NCBI GenBank assembly: GCA_003013855.2
Contig: ML058507.1
Span: forward strand, 4,278,001 to 4,342,000
From: Liriodendron chinense
Taxonomy: Eukaryota > Streptophyta > Magnoliopsida > Magnoliales > Magnoliaceae
DNA: 64,000 nucleotides
Direction: 5' to 3'
Below are positions 10,401 to 21,019 of this stretch, one piece after another (position 1 is the first letter of the stretch; each line of letters begins with the position of its first letter). Below the pieces are notes generated by a model. The model did not search any database and had not been told where the DNA came from. It saw only the letters and a list, made by a program, of their open reading frames with translations. A program made the position numbers and the translations under genes.

Positions 10401-11712
10401 GGACATTGCTAAGTATCTTGCTACAGGTACAACTCCAACACATTGGAAAAAGCAAGATAGAGATAAGTTCTTCAACGAGGTGAGGAAATTCCTATGGGAC
10501 GATCCTTACTTATTCAAGTATTGTCCTGATCAGATTACAAGGAGATGTATGCTGGATGATGAGCAACACAATATCATCTCCTTTTGTCATTCTCAGGCGT
10601 GTGGTGGCCACTTTTCTGCTAAGAAGACCACAACCAAAATTCTGCAATGTGGGTTTTATTGGCCCACCATGTTCAAGGACACCCATGAGTTTTGTAAAAC
10701 ATGTGAGCCTTGTCAGAAATTGGGAGGAATCTCCCGTAGAAATGTGATGCCACTCAATCCCATCTTACCAATCAAAATTTATTATTGTTGGGGCATCGAT
10801 TTCATGGGTCTATTCCCATCTTCTTTTGGAAACTTATATATCTTGCTTGCCGTCGACTATGTGTCCAAATGGGTTGAGGCAATTCCATACCGGAATAATG
10901 ACCATAAAACAGTCATTCGTTTATTAAAAGAGAGTATTCTTTCCCGGTCTGGAACACCTCGAGTCATCATAAGTGATGGAGGGTCTCACTTTTGTAATTG
11001 CCCATTTGAAGCCTTAATGAAGAAATATGGCGTTAATCACAAAGTGAGCACTCCCTATTACCCACAAACAAGTGGACAATCTGAGATATCAAATAAGGAG
11101 ATTAAACATATTTTGGAGAAAATGGTGAACCCCGATCTCAAGGATTGGTCGCTTCGACTTACTGATGCACTCTGGGCTTACCGTACCACTTTTAAGACCG
11201 CTATTGGAATGTCTCCCTATAGACTTGTCTATGGGAAAGCTTGTCACTTGCTCGTGGAGTTGGAGCACAGGGCTTATTGGGCAATAAAGAAGATGAATTT
11301 TGATTTTGACAAAGCAAGCTCGTTGCGCAAACTTCAATTTAATGAACTTGCGGAACTCAGAAACGAAGCATATGAAAATGCGAGAATTTACAAGGACAAG
11401 ACGAAGGTATTCCATGATAAAAACATTCTTCGTAAGACATTCATGATTAATAAAAAAGTCCTCATGTATAATTCTTGTTTACACTTATTTCTGGGGAAAT
11501 TGAGATCTCGATGGACCGGTCCCTACATTGTCCAAATTGTCTACCCATATGGGACCGTCGAGTTGTTGAATCCAAGTAACGGCAACAACTTGAAGGCGAA
11601 TGGTCAGCGATTAAAGCTGTTTTTTGAGATGTTTCCTTCAGAAGGTATGTCCATACCTCTGACTGATCCTGTGTATCAGGACGGTGGATCTCCTAGTCTG
11701 ATGGAGGTATAG
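7443..11712 (+). pseudogene. pol: pol (protease-RT-RNase H-integrase) of element A, decayed
   Basis: Same frame family as gag, in usual order. Protease has LLDLGASVNLIPYS (about 8170-8215). RT has MCIDYRKLN (about 9222) and FMDD (9522-9533). RNase H has CDASDYAIGAVLG, then TTEKELLAVVFALDKF. Integrase has the H2C2 finger (HSQACGGH to CEPCQK, about 10589-10725) and a D,D35E core (GIDFMG, DGGSHF, GQSEIS). Breaks: stops at about 8262, 9649, 9750 and 10004, mostly CAA/CGA to TAA/TGA, and single-base losses near 8360 and 9425. The last 441 codons (10387-11712), covering integrase, are open. It ends PVYQDGG...MEV. Not functional as a whole. Confidence 0.9.
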
Positions 11713-12829
11713 AGTAGTTAGGATTAGAATTTTGTTGCTTTTGTTTACTTGTTCATAGGTTTCTTAGAAGGAGGTAGAATTCCACTTTTCATTCTCTCAG
11801 GTACTATTATTGCTCCCTCCCCTTTATTTTCGAATTGCTCTCATGTTTTGCTCATTGCATATCTTTTACATTGAGCACAATACAAGTTTTGGTTGGGGGG
11901 TGTAGGATCATTAGGATGAATCCAGTGTTTTGTAACATCTCGAGCAATTATGTAGGAACTTGATTCATTTTTTTTCAAAAATTCAAAACTCCGTTGGAAA
12001 ACTTTGTTTCTATGCATTTGGTGTAGTGTGAGTATAAGAAAAAGGAAAAGGAAAGTGAGTGAAGTTAAATACCTTCAGCAATCTCTAAGATACTAGTTTT
12101 ATATGTGAGTCCCCCTATTTTTATGATTGATAGAATTTCTAAACACTTTTACACCTAGTTCACATTACACGATTCTCACACTTTGAAAGGATTATGTAGA
12201 ATTGTGGATTGGTTAAGTTTGGATTTGAGGTGTTGAGAAACTAAGCCAGGGTATTTTGTGCATCCTTGTCCATCGGAAAATAATGAAAGATATGGATTTC
12301 TAAAAATCCTATCTAATGAAAAAGAAAACGGAATGGAAGGATGAAAATGGGGAATGATGGAAAACATGGTGAAAAATTTTGAAAATGGCTACCCATTACC
12401 AACTGGGGGATGGTCTACACGTAACTAAAGCCGAAAATGGGACGTAGTGTGAAAGTCGTCGGAAGGACGGTAAGGCGAATTCCTGTCTAGGCTTGTTGTT
12501 AATCTATACACCGTTGAATCCATACCTTAATCAATTCACAAGGAAGGTAACCCCGAAAATCCGTGAGATGAGCATTCACTGAGCACATTAGGATAAATTG
12601 TTTGGATTCTTCTATTTATCAATCAATCAACGGGAATTTCATATAAATACTTGTTATGTTATGAGAAGGTTAAGGTCTCAACTTTTATCACTAAGTTTTC
12701 CTGATTCTTGCACTCGCATATCATTAAGTATATAGAAACATGGTTTCTGAAGGAGAGTTGGGTTTGAAGAATGAAATTGGTTTCACGCATGTTTTGTTCG
12801 GGACTAGCAAAATGCTGGTTGGGGGGGTG
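11713..12829 (+). other. 3' non-coding region and polypurine tract of element A
   Basis: No open frame of note. Contains TTGGTTGGGGGGTG at about 11890 and the conserved block from GGCTACCCATTACC to GCCGTCGG-like sequence (about 12386-12500). The polypurine tract CTGGTTGGGGGGGTG (12815-12829) abuts the 3' LTR. Athila elements often have an env-like frame here; none is visible. Confidence 0.75.
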
Positions 12830-14374
12830 TGTTGAGCTCTTAAATGTGCATATTCTAAACCCCATTTTATCACTAACTATGCTTAAAATACATGATTAAA
12901 GACCCAACTAATGCATGGTTTTGTGGATATAGGAATGAGAGAAAAGACTCACTAATTGAAGGCTTAAATGTGCTATTTACAAGCATTGAAGATCATAAGA
13001 CCAAGTATCAAAGGATAGAAGAAAGAAAGCTGAAGAAGACACTGAAGACCGGTCGTCCATAGCCCAGGACCAGTCCCCCGACTGGTCCGAACACTAAACA
13101 AAAGGGGCCCTGCGGCCAAAACTCACTGGACCCATTAAGACCGGTCGTGCGACCAGTCGTCCACTGCTCAGACTGGTCGTGCGACCGGTCCTTGAATTAA
13201 ATTTCTGGGGTTTGAAATTATGAAAACTCTCTGGACAGTTTTTGCTCTTTTAAGACCGGTCGTGCGACCGGTCGTTCAGAAGCTCAGACCGGTCGTGCGA
13301 CCAGTCGTCTGCGTAACAGAGCGTATTCAACATGCTCCGATTTTCTCTGCGCAGTCCGGGATTTCTATCGCAATCTGCAACCTTCCACACTATGCTATAA
13401 AAGGGGACCTAGGGCTTCTTCCTAAGGCATCCTAGAACAAATTGAGCATGGTGGGAGACGGCGGAAGTCGGATTTGGAGTTCTACAACTCCTCCTAGTTG
13501 GTTTTTCTAGTTTTATGTTTTCTTTAGTTTGTTTCATGTTTCCTTAGATCATGAACGGCAAACCTCTTAGATAGGCCTAAGAGGTGAAGCTTGTAGTGAA
13601 TCTAAGATGTTTCAATTCGTTGATTTGGTTTCAAGATTGAATTATTAGTGAAGAACAATGGTTTGAAGTTTAGATAAAGTTCTAAGTAGTTTTTCTTAAT
13701 CTTATGATGGCTCATAGATGTTTAGAAGAAGTTCTTGAGTTCTTAACTGTTTTGAGATAGTCTAGACCTGTATGATCCGAGGAATTGGATTCAATACGCT
13801 CTAGATCTATGATCTTCATGTGGGAGCTTCTTACCAAAGGTCTATTTTCTAGAATTTCTGAAGTGTGTAAGATTATGTCTATGATTTGGATCAAGTTCAA
13901 ATCATGATCTAGTTTTATCTTGTGACATGATTTAATGATGGTTATGCTTATGATCTTAACTTATTGGAATCGGGACTAACCTATGCAATTGAGTGTGCTC
14001 AAGTCCTAGCTTGAATTGAGAGAATCATGTACATAAATCATGCATATGACAGATTGATTGTTTTAACTGCTCTATCATCCGACTAGATAGAACTTAATTT
14101 CGATTCTAGTTGAGAAAGTGAGAAACCACAGCGAATTGAACATCAAGGATTGCTACAAGTGGATCCTTGAACCCCTAATGCCTTTTATTAATCGTTTACC
14201 TTCAGTTTAATTCAAAGTTACTATCTACATCAATCTTCTACAAATCTGTTAGTTAGCTCTTCAGTAGAATTATTGGAAGTGTTTTGTGAATTCCTACATA
14301 AGTCCCTGTGGATCGACCTTGGTCTTACCGAGATTATTACTACATCGCAGCCTTGCACTTGAGGCGAGCGAACA
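12830..14374 (+). mobile_element. Element A right LTR
   Basis: Begins TGTTGAGCTCTT and ends GCGAGCGAACA; 1545 bp. ACCGGT array 13045-13312, TATA 13396-13404, hairpin 13563-13584. Compared with the left LTR it lacks 12 bp between two GAC(C/T)GGTCGT repeats at the start of the array, which accounts for most of the 11-bp net length difference. The flanks (GGGTG left of A, GTTAG right) do not match, so no target duplication is seen. Confidence 0.9.
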
Positions 14375-14918
14375 GTTAGACTAAGGTTTAAGATGTTGAG
14401 GAACCAAGTCGGGGAACTTTGTCCAACCTTGTTCATGTGAATTAAGAGAAAAGAAGGAAAGATGTGGATTTCTAAAAATCATATCTATTATGGAAAGAAA
14501 ACTATGGTTATTCATTAAATATATGTTGAAAAATTCCGAAAAGGGCTACTTATTACCAACCAGGGGAAGGTCTACCTGTAACTTAAGCTAAAAATGGGAA
14601 GTAGTGTGAAAGCCATCAAAGGAATGGTAAGGAAAATTCTTGTCATTGGCTTGTTGTTGATTGGTACATTCTTAGTCTTTAGTTTCGTTGATCTATGAAG
14701 AAGTTAATCCTGAAATTTCATGAGATGAACATTTATTATGCACGCTAGACCGCACTTGTTCGGGTTCTTCTATTTATCAACTAATCAGAGGGGATTCTAT
14801 GTGAAACACTCATTATGTTTAAGGAGTTTAAGATTTCAATTTCTATCACTAATTTTCTCTGAATTTTGTACTTGTATGTCTTGAAGTTAATATTATTTTC
14901 GAAAGAGAGTTGAGTTTT
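14375..14918 (+). other. G: Athila 3' internal fragment, left half (split by element B)
   Basis: Homologous to the 3' non-coding part of A (compare 12210-12780), including a diverged copy of the conserved block (about 14535-14660). It has no gene. It stops at GAGTTTT, where B is inserted, and resumes at 22442 with the expected continuation TGAAAAGTTGGATTTG. Confidence 0.8.
14914..14918. repeat. Target-site duplication of element B, left (GTTTT; right copy 22437-22441)
   Basis: GTTTT directly precedes TGTTCGCTCGCC at 14919 and directly follows the other end of B at 22436. Removing B and one copy restores continuous Athila 3' sequence. Confidence 0.85.
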
Positions 14919-16314
14919 TGTTCGCTCGCCTCAAGTGTAAGGCTACGATGTAGTAATAAAACTCGGTAAGATCGAGGTCGATCCACAGGGAATTAGAAAC
15001 AACTTTCAAACTATTTTAGCAACTCAGTTTTGCAAGAAATAGGATTCAATTGAGTAATTAAACTAAAACAGAAACTTAATGGAAAATCAGTAATTTAAAG
15101 TACTAAGGCATTTAAGGATCCACTTGTAGCAATCCCATGTCAATCCAATCAATCCAAGTAGAGAACACAACTAGATTTGAAGTCCTATCTCTCATCTAGT
15201 TGGAAAATAAAGCATTCAAACACATTCAATTCCATTCAAGCTGAACTGCCAAGTTCTAATCCCATTTAACACATGTAGGATTAGAAATCATAGCCTTCGG
15301 AGTAACAGCCATGCCTATGGACTATGGCTTGCTTAAGGGTTACCATAATTCGAACCTAAACAAACACAATATGATAATCTCAGAGAATTGCAAGGAATCC
15401 ATGTCCGTAGCACATGAACTCTCATAAAGCATCTCAAACTACCAACTTAAGGGACTAAAATAAATAAAAATTCAAAATTGAATTGAAATTACTTGAATTG
15501 AACTGAATCAAACATGAAATTAGCTACAAGCTTCACCTCTCAGCCTTAGCTGAGAGATTTTAGCCGAGGATTGTCATACTACAACTAAAACTCATAATAG
15601 AAAGCATAAAAACTAGAAAACTAGAAATTGGAGGGTTGCAGACGCTCCACGACAGCTTCCTCTCTCTAGAACCACGTCCCTTAGCTTCTATGATGACCTA
15701 GGAAGAGCCCCTAGGTGTCCTTTTATAGTGTGGAAACCCCTCGCGTCGGAAACATCTAGAAATTGCGCAAGGTTACGCACTGCGCAAAAAATCTCGGAGC
15801 TTCACGGAGAAGCTTTATTACGCAGACGACCGGTCGCACGACCGGTCGCAAAACGTCACTTTTTAGTCCAGAGAGTATTGCCAAAATTCTAATTTAATCT
15901 TTTAATTCAAAGACCGGTCGCACGACCGGTCTGGGCATCGGACGACCGGTCGCACGACTGGTCGTGAATGGTCCATTGACCTTCTATGAAAATTTTTCTT
16001 CTGTGCATAATCGGACTGGTCGGACGACCGGTCCTGGCGATGGACGATCGGTCGCACGACCGGTCTTGGCCTCTGTTTCTGCTTTCTCCTTTTTGCTTCT
16101 TTCTTCCTTTCTTCTCCTCTCTTTCTACTTTCTTTGGTCATTCTTTCTTCTTCATCCAATGGCTTCAAATGGCTCTTTTTAGTCTCCAATTGGGTGAATT
16201 CCGCTCTCATTCCTGAAATCACAAAACACGCATTAGATGGGCCTTTTAAGCATGAAAACCGTGCATATAATGTGATGTACTGGGCAATACAATGTATAAA
16301 TTGGAGGTTCAACA
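14919..16314 (-). mobile_element. Element B 3' LTR
   Basis: 1396 bp. Read on the minus strand: ACCGGT array (15827-16066; pairs of the form GACCGGTCGnnCGACCGGTC), TATA box (15719-15727), leader hairpin (15536-15557) with a C-G pair where the other LTRs have T-A, U5 hairpin (about 14966). It lacks 21 bp in the array relative to its mate at 21020-22436. Confidence 0.9.
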
Positions 16315-17469
16315 CACCCCCAACCAGCTTTTTGCTAGTCCCAAGCAAAACATGCGTGAATAAGTTCAAACCTCCAAACCCAACTCTCTTTCAGAAACCA
16401 TGTTTCTATCCATTCCAAGACACACAAGTATAAAATTTGGAGAAACTAGGTGATAGAAATTGCAAACTCAAAGTCTCAAAGCATAAGAAGTGTCTACATG
16501 AAATTCCCTCTGATTGATTGATAAATAGAAGAACTCGAACAATTTCAACCCAGTGTGCATAGTAAAAGTTCATCTCATGAGTTTCTGGGATTGTATTCTT
16601 CATAGATCAACTAAACTGTAGATCTCAAGGTGCGCAGAGTACCAACAAGCCTATGACAGGAATTTGTCTTGCCGTCCTTCCGACGGCTTTCACACTACGT
16701 CCCATTTCCGGCTTTGGTTACGGGTAGACCATCCCCCGGTTGGTAATAGGTAGCCCTTTTCAAAATTTTCCACCATTTTTCCTTCATTCCCGATTTCATC
16801 CTTTCTTTTCCTTTTTCTTTTAATTTAGATAGAATTTTTAAAAATCCATATCTTTCGTTATTTTTCATGGACAAGGATGGACAAAATACCCCGGCTTAGT
16901 TTCTAAACCCCTTTTAAATCAACGTCTAGCTCATCCACAAATCACATAATCCTTTCAACCCATGAAAATCGTGTAATGTGAACTAGGTGTAAAAGTGTGC
17001 AAATTTTCTATCAATCACAACAATAGGGGAAATAGCATATAAAACCATTATGTTGGGAGAAATTCAAGACTTACGACCTCACACACTTCGTATCTCCTCT
17101 TCTTATACTCCTATCATCTCCAATGCATGGAAATAAGGTTTTCTAAAAGAGTTTTGAAATTTTAGAAAATTCGAAAAAATTTGCACATATGAGGCTCGAA
17201 ATGTTGATCATGCTAGATGAAGGATCTCATCGCACCCCCCAACCAAATCTTGCATTGTCCTCAATGTAAAAAGGTATGCAATGAGCATGAACATGAGAGC
17301 AATGGTAAAATATGCGAAGTGAGAACAATAGTACCTGAGAGAGCGATCATGGAAGTCTACAAGCCCAACAACTAAAGCTACTTAAAATAGTAAAACTAGA
17401 TAAAACTAAACCTAATATATGGAAAGCAATAAAGATACCCAACCCGTCCTTGTAAAAAGAGGATCTCCA
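16315..17469 (-). other. 3' non-coding region of element B
   Basis: Polypurine tract (GCTGGTTGGGGGTG on the minus strand, 16315-16328). The conserved Athila 3' block (about 16660-16765) has the stem CCGTC/GACGG. A second G-rich TTGGTTGGGGGG motif lies at about 17237-17250. No gene. Confidence 0.75.
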
Positions 17470-19758
17470 TCAGACTAGAAGATCGATTATTAATATAACA
17501 TCCAAAAGGACAAAGTTGAGCAGAATCATCAAGTGGTGTAACAAATTTTTCAGTAGGACTGTCCACCATCCTGCTTTGGAAAGTACATTGGTGACATTGA
17601 TCATTCTAATCCATTGAAAATCTGGCTGAAAAATTTCAGCGGGTTCTTCAACAAAATTGTCACATGTACTAGGAAAGGAGAATGGCATTGGTTGGAAATC
17701 ATTGAATATAGATTTCCTTTCCTTCTTGTCTGGGCAAAAATTATTCAAATATGGATCATCCCAAAAGTGTTCTTCGGTTTGAACAAACCAAAGAGATGTG
17801 GAGACTTGTATTTCTTCTTCACAAGTCGATATGATCTCCACAAAATCAGATTTCACCGGTGCTTCCACAATTGATTTTTCAGTTTGGCACTTTGTGGAAG
17901 GAAGCTTTTTGGGCACCGGAGGGGTCTCCTTCAAAGCATGCACAATATCCTGAATCATAGGATCATCCCAATCTTCAAAATATGCTAAACACTCCTCTAG
18001 AGTGTAGGAGACTTCATCGAAGGAAGTTTTCAGATTTGGACCCTTTATGTTTTCCTCCTTCTCTGAATTTTTTGTAGGTTGGAGTGGGTCCTCAACCTCT
18101 ACACTTTCAAAAATTGGCCTCTCTGTAGGCAAGTCAAGCACCAATTCTTCCAAATCTTGCATAACAAAGTTGTGTAAATCAGAAATTGGTGACTTGTTAA
18201 TTAAATTTTCAGAAATTGACACTTCCAAGATCTTAATCAAATGAGAATTAGATTCATCCTTAGAATGTGTCAAACATGTCCCCAAGCTTTTAAGTAGATC
18301 ATGTTGGAAAATCCCCCCATCATCTGTGGATTCTATCATGTTTACCTCATGGGGGCCATTATTGTCGTCCCAATCCTCAAAGGGATCAAAGCTAACAACA
18401 TCTAGAGGATCAAAATTCTGCCTTAAAGCGAACTCCTCTTCCATGATTGAATCAATCAAATCAACCTCGTGGACATCATCATCATCCCTATGCCTTTTGC
18501 CTAAGTGGAACACATTCACCTCCAACATCATGTTCCCAAAGGACATTTGCATCACTCCATTCCTACAATTTATGATTGCGTTTGATGTAGCAAGGAATGG
18601 GCGGCCTAGAATCACAGGTATTTGGGTGCTAGCATCCATAACCGGTTGTGTGTCCAAGACGATGAAATCTATCGGGTAGTAGAATTTATCCACTTGGACT
18701 AGCACATCCTCAAGTATCCCTCTTGGTACACGGATGGATCTATCAGCGAGTTGCAATGTGGTTTTGGTGGGTTTTAATTCACCAAGACCCAATTGCTCAT
18801 ATACCGAGTATGGGATCAAGTTCACACTTGCCCCCAATTCTAGTAAGGCACACTCAATCCGGTAGTCTCCAATGATACATGAGACGGTGGGACTACCGGG
18901 ATCTTTGAATTTTGGGGGGGTCTTTTGAGTGAGAATGGCACTCACTTGCTCATTTAAGAAGGCCTTTTGCTGCACATTATATTTGCGTTTTGTTGTGCAT
19001 AGGTCCTTTAGAAACTTGGCATAAGAGGGAATTTGTTTGATGGCATCAAGCAAAGGGATGTTAATCTTGACTTGTCTGAAAATCTCTAGAATGTCATGAG
19101 AGTTTGGAAGAGATTTTGGGGCAACCAATCTCGAAGGGAATGGTGCTACGGGCTTGTAAACGTGTTCCGTTTCTTGTGGGGCTAAGTTAGATCCATCCTC
19201 ATCCTCAGAATTTACCGGATCATTAGGCTTATAGGCCTTCACCGAAATAGATTTGTCAATTTGTTTACCACTTCTAAGAGTGGTGATGGATTTGGCTTGC
19301 TCCATGTGTTGGTTGGAAGGATTAGGAATGCTCACTTCATGTAATTGCTTTGGATTGGGCTGAGGTTGGGCTGGAAAGGTCTCGTCCCTAGCATTTAAGC
19401 GTCCCTTAATCTCATCAACCGAGACTTTAAGCTCTTGGAACATTTGCTGATTTGTTTGATTGATTTGCATTTGCCCTTGTATAAACGCTTTTAAGGTATC
19501 CTCCATTGAGAACTGAGGTGGGGCCATATTTTGCATGGGTGGCCCTCTTTGAGAGTTGGTAGGATTGCCTGTAGGAGAATTCTTCCAACTAAAATTTGGG
19601 TGGTTCTTCCAACTGTCATTGTACGTATTACCCACCGGTCCATTGAAAGGCCGTTGATACCCATATGTGGCATTTGCATGTTTATGTAATACCTCTTGAA
19701 ATGCAGGAATTGTGGGACAATCTTGCGTAGCGTGTAAATCGGTGAGACAAATCCACAT
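17470..19758 (-). CDS. Gag tail-protease-ORF X polyprotein of element B (no RT)
   Basis: An uninterrupted frame of 762 codons. The first Met lies in the zinc-knuckle region (CLTDLHATQDCP), so the true start is upstream in gag; a 1-bp loss near 19745 separates them. The protease domain (about residues 280-395) has LLELGASVNLIPYS and ILGRPFLA. Its active-site Asp is Glu (residue about 307), which should impair cleavage. From about residue 400 comes ORF X: an acidic linker homologous to the pre-RT linker of autonomous copies, then ECLAYFEDWDDPMIQDIV, CEEEIQVSTSLWFVQTEE, FWDDPYLNNFCPDKKER, and a C-terminal hydrophobic run (about 30 residues from VLLKNLL). The same order and motifs are found in C (39390-40307). 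Role unknown; a structural or membrane-associated factor is possible. Conservation in two diverged elements argues it was once selected. Confidence 0.75.
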   Translation of the reverse strand: MWICLTDLHATQDCPTIPAFQEVLHKHANATYGYQRPFNGPVGNTYNDSWKNHPNFSWKNSPTGNPTNSQRGPPMQNMAPPQFSMEDTLKAFIQGQMQINQTNQQMFQELKVSVDEIKGRLNARDETFPAQPQPNPKQLHEVSIPNPSNQHMEQAKSITTLRSGKQIDKSISVKAYKPNDPVNSEDEDGSNLAPQETEHVYKPVAPFPSRLVAPKSLPNSHDILEIFRQVKINIPLLDAIKQIPSYAKFLKDLCTTKRKYNVQQKAFLNEQVSAILTQKTPPKFKDPGSPTVSCIIGDYRIECALLELGASVNLIPYSVYEQLGLGELKPTKTTLQLADRSIRVPRGILEDVLVQVDKFYYPIDFIVLDTQPVMDASTQIPVILGRPFLATSNAIINCRNGVMQMSFGNMMLEVNVFHLGKRHRDDDDVHEVDLIDSIMEEEFALRQNFDPLDVVSFDPFEDWDDNNGPHEVNMIESTDDGGIFQHDLLKSLGTCLTHSKDESNSHLIKILEVSISENLINKSPISDLHNFVMQDLEELVLDLPTERPIFESVEVEDPLQPTKNSEKEENIKGPNLKTSFDEVSYTLEECLAYFEDWDDPMIQDIVHALKETPPVPKKLPSTKCQTEKSIVEAPVKSDFVEIISTCEEEIQVSTSLWFVQTEEHFWDDPYLNNFCPDKKERKSIFNDFQPMPFSFPSTCDNFVEEPAEIFQPDFQWIRMINVTNVLSKAGWWTVLLKNLLHHLMILLNFVLLDVILIIDLLV

Positions 19759-20766
19759 ATGGTTTTAATAGCTTCATTGGACTTTGGAACTCCACTTTTA
19801 CTAAGTTCCATGGCCTCGAACTTCCTTGTGAGGTTGGCTATCCTTGCATTCATGTCGTCTTCCTCCTTAAGGATATAGACTCCTCCTTTCTCTTGAATAG
19901 GCTTGGGGTTATTGGGTTTATCCGAGGTATCCCAAGATTGGGCATTTTCAGCCAACATGTCCAAATAACTCCAAGCCTCATCTGGATTTTTGCTCATAAA
20001 CTCGCCATTGCACATCATCTCTACAAATTGGTGCATATTGGAACTTAATCCATCATTGAAAAAATTTATAATTCGTCAACTCTCATAACCATGATGTGGG
20101 CAAGCAAGTAGGAGGTCCTTAAATCTCTCCCAACATTGGAAGAAAGATTCACCCTCTTTAGCCGAGAAATTCATTATGGCTCTTCGAAGGGTGTTCGTTT
20201 TATGAGCCGGGAAGAACTTTTTCAAGAATTCCCGGGTCATCTCAATCCATGACCCAATTGAATGTGGTCTAAGAGAGTGAAGCCAATCTTTGGCTCTTTC
20301 TTTCAATGAAAAGGGAAAAAGTTTAAGTCTAATGGTATCTTCTAAAACATTGGTGTACTGTAAGGTAGCCACCACTTCTTTAAATTCTTTCAAGTGTAGA
20401 TATGGCCGGTTAGAGTCTAGCCCATGGAACTTTGGTATGAGTTGAATTATGCCCAGCTTTATGTCAATGTTTCCCCCGTTTGGTGGTAGAACCACACAAG
20501 AGGGTGTAATTGCACGGGTTGGTTGTAGGTAATCCTGCAATGATCTCATTGGAGGAACGTTATGTACCTCATTCTCTCCTACTCCCTCTTGATTTGCGTT
20601 TGTAGTTGGAGTAGGGGGGAGGATTCCTTAAAGGTGTTTGATCCATACTCCCCAAACTTTCACAATGCTTTTGGTAATTTCGGACTCGTCTATGAACTGA
20701 CAATGGTCCAACTAAACCACCTTCAGATTGGAGACGATTTGAGTGGTTACGTTCCCAACAGGACAT
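19746..20766 (-). pseudogene. gag: gag of element B, broken
   Basis: Starts at ATG 20766 with MSCWERNHSNRLQSEGGLV, equivalent to MPHWERD of element C. Capsid segments include DYLQPTRAITPSC, FHGLDSNRPYLHLKEF, REFLKKFFPAHKTNTLRRAIM, CWERFKDLLLACPHHGYES, then FVEMMCNGEFMSKNPDEAWSYL. Breaks: a frameshift in the N-terminal part (about 20560), a stop after HGYES (about 20076) and a 1-bp loss at about 19745 inside the zinc knuckle. It would have made the particle protein; three lesions separate it from the downstream frame. Confidence 0.85.
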
Positions 20767-20995
20767 AAACTACTCAACCAAAAACTAAACTAGTCCTAAA
20801 TCCTAAAAATCTAAAATTAATCTTAAAAATAGAAAATCTGTAAAAAGCTAAGTTAGAAAGGTATCACCTGATGCACTTTTAACTAGAGAAGAAATCCTAC
20901 AAAGCAAAACAATTTGTTAGTTCTAAAAATATCAGAAAACCTATCTACTTTTACTTCTACAGCCACTAAAACAATTTGAAAACCGTTATCTAAAT
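20767..20995 (-). other. 5' leader of element B
   Basis: Short AT-rich leader between primer-binding site and gag. No frame or motif recognised. Confidence 0.5.
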
Positions 20996-21013
20996 TCCCC
21001 GGCAACGGCACCA
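20996..21013 (-). other. Primer-binding site of element B (tRNA-Asp)
   Basis: TCCCCGGCAACGGCACCA on the plus strand is the 3' end of tRNA-Asp with one mismatch (G to A); 6 bp separate it from the 5' LTR. Confidence 0.9.
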
Positions 21014-21019
21014 AAAACT

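Noticed and set aside
11713..12829. env-like gene after integrase in A
   Set aside because: Only short frames; the same region in D and E is also closed.
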